Source of the DNA: DATCSE01 sp036568605
Lineage (GTDB): Bacteria > Pseudomonadota > Gammaproteobacteria > Burkholderiales > Burkholderiaceae_C
Assembly: GCA_036568605.1 (NCBI GenBank)
Contig: DATCSE010000591.1
Span: 1-8,441, forward strand
DNA: 8,441 bases
Reading direction: 5' to 3'
In this document: positions 5,292 to 8,441 of the stretch, in pieces
How the letters are laid out: every line of letters starts with the position of its first letter
How positions within the stretch are numbered: the stretch's first letter is position 1
Notes under the pieces: generated by a model
Databases searched by the model: none
Told to the model about the DNA's origin: nothing
Seen by the model: only the letters and a program-made list of their open reading frames with translations
Made by a program: the position numbers and the translations under genes

Positions 5292-6689
5292 TCAGGAGCC
5301 GGCGATCTTCATCCGCTCGAGCAGCACCGAGCCTATGGTCTTGCTGCCCATCGTGTAGGCGTCGGCCCCGACGGCGACGATCTGCCGGAACATGTCGCGC
5401 AGGTTGCCCGCGATCGTGATCTCGTTGACCGGGTACTGGATGCGGCCGTTCTCGACCCAGAAGCCGGCCGCGCCGCGCGAGTAGTCGCCGGTCACGTAGT
5501 TCACGCCCTGCCCCATCAGCTCGATCACGAACAGGCCGCGGCCCAGTTTCTTCAGCATCGCGTCCAGATCGTCGCCGGGTTGCGTGAGCCGGCTCGTCAA
5601 CGCGAGGTTCTGCGAGCCGCCGGCATGCCCGGTCGTGCGCATGCCGAGCTTGCGCGCCGAATACGTCGAGAGGAAGTAACCCTGCACGACGCCGCCGCGC
5701 ACCACGTCGCGCTGGCGGGTCAGCACGCCCTCGTCGTCGAACGGGGCGCTGCCCTTGCCGCGCGGCTGGTGCGGGTCTTCATGGATGTCGACATGCTCGG
5801 GCAGCACCTGCTTGCCCAGGCTGTCGATCAGGAAGCTGGACTTGCGGTACAGCGCGCCGCCGCTGGTTGCCTGCACGTACGCGCCCAACAGCCCGGAGGC
5901 CAGTGACGACTCGAACAGCACCGGCACTTCGCAGGTCTTGATCTTGCGCGAGCTCAGCCGCGACAGCGCACGCTCGGCGGCATAGCGGCCGACCGCCTCC
6001 GGCGCCGCGAGCTCGGCCGGCGAGCGCATCGACGAGTACCAGGCGTCGCGCTGCATGTCGCTCTCGCCGTTCTTCCCGGCGATCGATGCGATAGGCGCGA
6101 CCGACAGCGAGTGCCGCGAGCTCGCGTACCCGCCGCGAAAGCCCCGGGTGTTGCCGGCGTAGAAGTGCGACTGCTGCGCCGAGACGCCGGCGCCTTCCGA
6201 ATTCGTGATGCGCGGGTCGACGCCCAGCGCGGCCGCCTCGCAGCGCAGCGCAATCTCCATTGCCTGCTCGGCATCGATGGCCCACGGGTGGAACAGGTCC
6301 AGATCGCGCTCGGCCGCTTCGCCCAGCGCGAGGTCTTCGGGCTGCGGCAGCCCGGCCGCCGGGTCCTCGGCCGTGAAGCGCGCGATGTCGTGCGCGGCGC
6401 GCACCGTCTGCTCGAGCGCGGCGCGCGAGAAGTCCGAGGTGCTGGCGTTGCCGCGGCGCTGCGCGATGTAGACGGTCACGCCCAGCGACTTGTCGCGGTT
6501 GCGCTCGACGTTCTCGACCTCGCCCTTGCGCACCGACACCGACAGCCCGACGCCTTCGGACACCTCGACGCTCGCATCGCTGGCCCCCAGCGACTTGGCG
6601 TAGGCCAGCGCGTCGTCGACGATCTGCTGGAACTGCTCGCGCGCGTACGCGAATCCGGATGGCTTGGTCGTCGACGAGGAGGCGGACAT
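5292..6689 (-). CDS. pmbA: Metalloprotease PmbA (TldE)
   Basis: A 465-residue cytoplasmic protein of the TldD/PmbA (U62 peptidase) family. Landmarks are VSVRKGEVENVE (51-62), with the downstream LGVTVY block, the RITNSEGAG region (160-168), SFLIDSLGKQVLPEHVDIHEDP (285-306), and the C-terminal signature GVNYVTGDYSRGAAGFWVE (395-413) followed by YPVNEITIAGNL (419-430). It lacks a HExxxH zinc motif, as expected: TldE is the non-catalytic partner, and the metal site is in TldD, encoded elsewhere. In E. coli the TldD-TldE complex trims the microcin B17 leader and degrades unfolded peptides, including the CcdA antitoxin. The ATG at 6689 is chosen because homology starts shortly after it; the open frame further upstream overlaps darP antisense and has no family character. 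There is no obvious Shine-Dalgarno sequence. It is divergent from darP. Confidence 0.95.
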   Translation of the reverse strand: MSASSSTTKPSGFAYAREQFQQIVDDALAYAKSLGASDASVEVSEGVGLSVSVRKGEVENVERNRDKSLGVTVYIAQRRGNASTSDFSRAALEQTVRAAHDIARFTAEDPAAGLPQPEDLALGEAAERDLDLFHPWAIDAEQAMEIALRCEAAALGVDPRITNSEGAGVSAQQSHFYAGNTRGFRGGYASSRHSLSVAPIASIAGKNGESDMQRDAWYSSMRSPAELAAPEAVGRYAAERALSRLSSRKIKTCEVPVLFESSLASGLLGAYVQATSGGALYRKSSFLIDSLGKQVLPEHVDIHEDPHQPRGKGSAPFDDEGVLTRQRDVVRGGVVQGYFLSTYSARKLGMRTTGHAGGSQNLALTSRLTQPGDDLDAMLKKLGRGLFVIELMGQGVNYVTGDYSRGAAGFWVENGRIQYPVNEITIAGNLRDMFRQIVAVGADAYTMGSKTIGSVLLERMKIAGS

Positions 6690-6737
6690 GTGCTGCGTGG
6701 TGATGTGCTGGGCGGAATGCAGGTTCGAGGCCGGTCT

Positions 6738-6766
6738 ATGATAACGACGCCCTTCGGAGCTGTCGG
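6738..6766 (-). promoter_or_regulatory. Candidate sigma70-type promoter for pmbA in the divergent region
   Basis: On the minus strand CCGACA (6766-6761, 4/6 to the -35 consensus), a 17-nt spacer, then TATCAT (6743-6738, 5/6 to the -10 consensus). Transcription would start near 6730, giving a leader of about 40 nt before the pmbA ATG. The same AT-rich core reads TATGAT (6737-6742) on the plus strand towards darP, but no convincing -35 accompanies that one. Confidence 0.45.
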
Positions 6767-6798
6767 CCTTGGGCTTGCACCGATCCTGCCGTCCCTCC

Positions 6799-7315
6799 AT
6801 GTCCGACCTCGACTTCAACGCCGGCGACGAACCGCCGAGCAAAACCAAGCGCAAGCAGGCCTCGCACGAGCTGCAAGACCTCGGCGAAGCCGCTGCCGCG
6901 TTGCCCGACGATCGCCTGCGCGCGCTGGCGATCTCCGAGACGCTGCTCGAGGCGATCCTGACCTTCAAGAAGACGCGCAGCCACGAGGGCCGGCGGCGCC
7001 AGATGCAATACATCGGCAAGCTGATGCGCCGCGAGGACGACGATGCCGAGGCGATCCGTCAGGCCGTCGCCGAGCTGCAACTGGGCCGTGCAAAAGACTC
7101 GCTCGCGCTGCACCAGGCCGAACGCTGGCGTGCCGAACTGCTCGCCAGCGACGATGCTCTCACGCGTTGGGCGGCGCAGCGCCCCGGCAGCGATACGCAG
7201 CAGCTGCGCAGCCTCGTGCGCGCCGCACGCAAGGACGCCGCCCTCGAACCCGAGAAGCGCAGCGGCCGCGCCTACCGCGAGTTGTTCCAGTTCATCAAGC
7301 AACACACGCCTGCGA

Positions 7316-7323
<8 letters not shown>
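6799..7323 (+). CDS. darP: Ribosome biogenesis factor DarP (YjgA, DUF615)
   Basis: A 174-residue highly charged, mainly helical protein of the DUF615 family. It shows the family pattern from the N-terminal PSKTKRKQASHELQDLGE (13-30), through SHEGRRRQMQYIGKLMRRED (61-80) with the near-invariant QYIGKLMR, HQAERWRAELL (105-115), and QLRSLVRAARKDA (135-147), to the C-terminal RAYRELFQFIK. In E. coli DarP binds late 50S ribosomal precursors and promotes maturation of the peptidyl transferase centre; the same cytoplasmic role is expected here. The ATG at 6799 fits the family start; an upstream TTG (6769) would add an unrelated MGLHRSCRPS. No good ribosome binding site is visible. The gene is divergent from pmbA, as in E. 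coli, and overlaps mog by 8 bp. Confidence 0.93.
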
Positions 7324-7918
<595 letters not shown>

Positions 7919-7922
7919 CGAC

Positions 7923-8441
7923 ATGGAGCGGCCCCAGCGTCGTCGGCAGTACCCACTTCGTCGCCCGACGCTCGCCGCGATGCTGGCGGCCGTGCTGCCG
8001 CTCGCGCTGCATGCCACGCCGGCCGTGGCCGCCGGCGAACCCATGCTCGAGTTCAAGGTGGTCAAGCGCGACACGCTGAGCAGCCTGTCGCGCAGCGTGC
8101 TGGTCTCGCCCAACGCGTGGCGCGAGGTCGCGCGGATCAACCGGCTGCGCAACCCGAACGTGATCCGCCCCGGCCAGGTGCTGCGCATCCCGGCACGACT
8201 GATGCGCACGGTGCCGGTGCCGGCGACGCTGGTCGCGGTGACCGGCGACGTGAAGGTCGGCGACCGTCCCGCCGAGCCGAATACCCCGCTGGTCGAAGGC
8301 GAGATGCTGCAGACCGGCCCGAACGCCTCGGCCGTCATCGAGCTGGCCGACCGCTCGCGCGTGCAGATGCCGCCGTCCAGCCTGGCCGCGCTCGCGGCGA
8401 GTCGGCGCGTCGGCGCTCGGGCCGTCAACGCGCCGCCGAAC
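7923..8441 (+). CDS. Secreted LysM and FecR domain protein, N-terminal part (3' end cut by window)
   Basis: An open frame of 173 codons with no stop before the window edge. Residues 1-37 form a signal peptide with an arginine-rich start (RPQRRRQYPLRR), a hydrophobic core LAAMLAAVLPLAL and probable cleavage after PAVA. A LysM domain follows (about 42-93: FKVVKRDTLSSLSR...NAWREVARINRLRNPNVIRPGQVLRIP), then the start of a FecR domain (about 104 on: VTGDVKVG, LVEGEMLQTGPNASAVIELADRS, PPSSLAAL). The mature protein should be periplasmic or envelope-associated, with LysM binding peptidoglycan. This architecture is distinct from classical FecR anti-sigma proteins, and its job is unknown. The ATG at 7923, 4 nt after the mog stop, retains the basic n-region; an internal ATG at 7980 is a weaker alternative. 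No Shine-Dalgarno sequence is obvious. Confidence 0.85.
   Translation, partial: MERPQRRRQYPLRRPTLAAMLAAVLPLALHATPAVAAGEPMLEFKVVKRDTLSSLSRSVLVSPNAWREVARINRLRNPNVIRPGQVLRIPARLMRTVPVPATLVAVTGDVKVGDRPAEPNTPLVEGEMLQTGPNASAVIELADRSRVQMPPSSLAALAASRRVGARAVNAPPN

Noticed and set aside
3915..5906. 663-codon plus-strand open frame antisense to the liv binding protein and pmbA.
   Set aside because: It spans two well-supported genes and the gap between them. Its Arg/Gly/Leu/Asp-rich translation lacks domain character; the absence of stops follows from third-position G/C bias of the opposite strand.
6690..7019. N-terminal extension of pmbA by up to 110 residues.
   Set aside because: The extension lies antisense to darP and crosses the divergent promoter region, and the PmbA family similarity begins only after the ATG at 6689.
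8380..8441. Possible frameshift in the LysM-FecR gene, because the sequence after PPSSLAAL looks less like a typical FecR domain.
   Set aside because: Frame and codon bias remain consistent to the window edge and no stop appears. Variable linkers after the SSL motif are plausible, and the evidence ends at the window border.

Overview
The window looks like ordinary chromosome from a GC-rich (about two-thirds G+C by eye) betaproteobacterium, most likely of the order Burkholderiales (Rubrivivax/Leptothrix/Methylibium-like). This rests on the codon bias, the character of the proteins and the gene order; no rRNA or other taxonomic marker is present. Eleven protein-coding genes are supported, two of them cut by the window edges. 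I see no tRNA, rRNA, insertion sequence, CRISPR array, prophage or toxin-antitoxin module.

Left part (1-615, + strand): the C-terminal part of a YqeY (GatB/YqeY-like) protein, followed with no gap by a small DUF442/TIGR01244 phosphatase-fold 'sulfur transferase'. They face a long minus-strand transport operon, and a GC-rich hairpin (637-651) lies between the converging genes.

Centre (661-5147, - strand): a complete branched-chain-amino-acid-type (HAAT/Liv) ABC importer in the order substrate-binding protein, livH, livM, livG, livF. The binding protein collects ligand in the periplasm, LivH and LivM form the membrane channel, and LivG and LivF hydrolyse ATP. The last three junctions are tight (6-nt gap, 1-nt TGATG overlap, 4-nt ATGA overlap). 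The only sizeable gap, after the binding-protein gene, holds a strong 30-nt hairpin that probably serves differential expression. The true ligand cannot be read from the sequence.

Right part: pmbA/tldE (5292-6689, - strand), the non-catalytic partner of the TldD/TldE metalloprotease, is divergent from a tight + strand cluster of darP (yjgA, 50S ribosome maturation), mog (molybdopterin adenylyltransferase) and a secreted LysM-FecR protein that runs off the end. A 109-bp divergent control region carries a usable sigma70-type promoter candidate for pmbA. The 144-bp region upstream of the binding-protein gene carries an AT-rich patch with nested inverted repeats, the best place to look for control of the liv operon.

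I found no convincing undescribed system. The items most worth checking are the intergenic hairpin in the liv operon, the dyad upstream of it, and the LysM-FecR gene whose partners lie outside the window.
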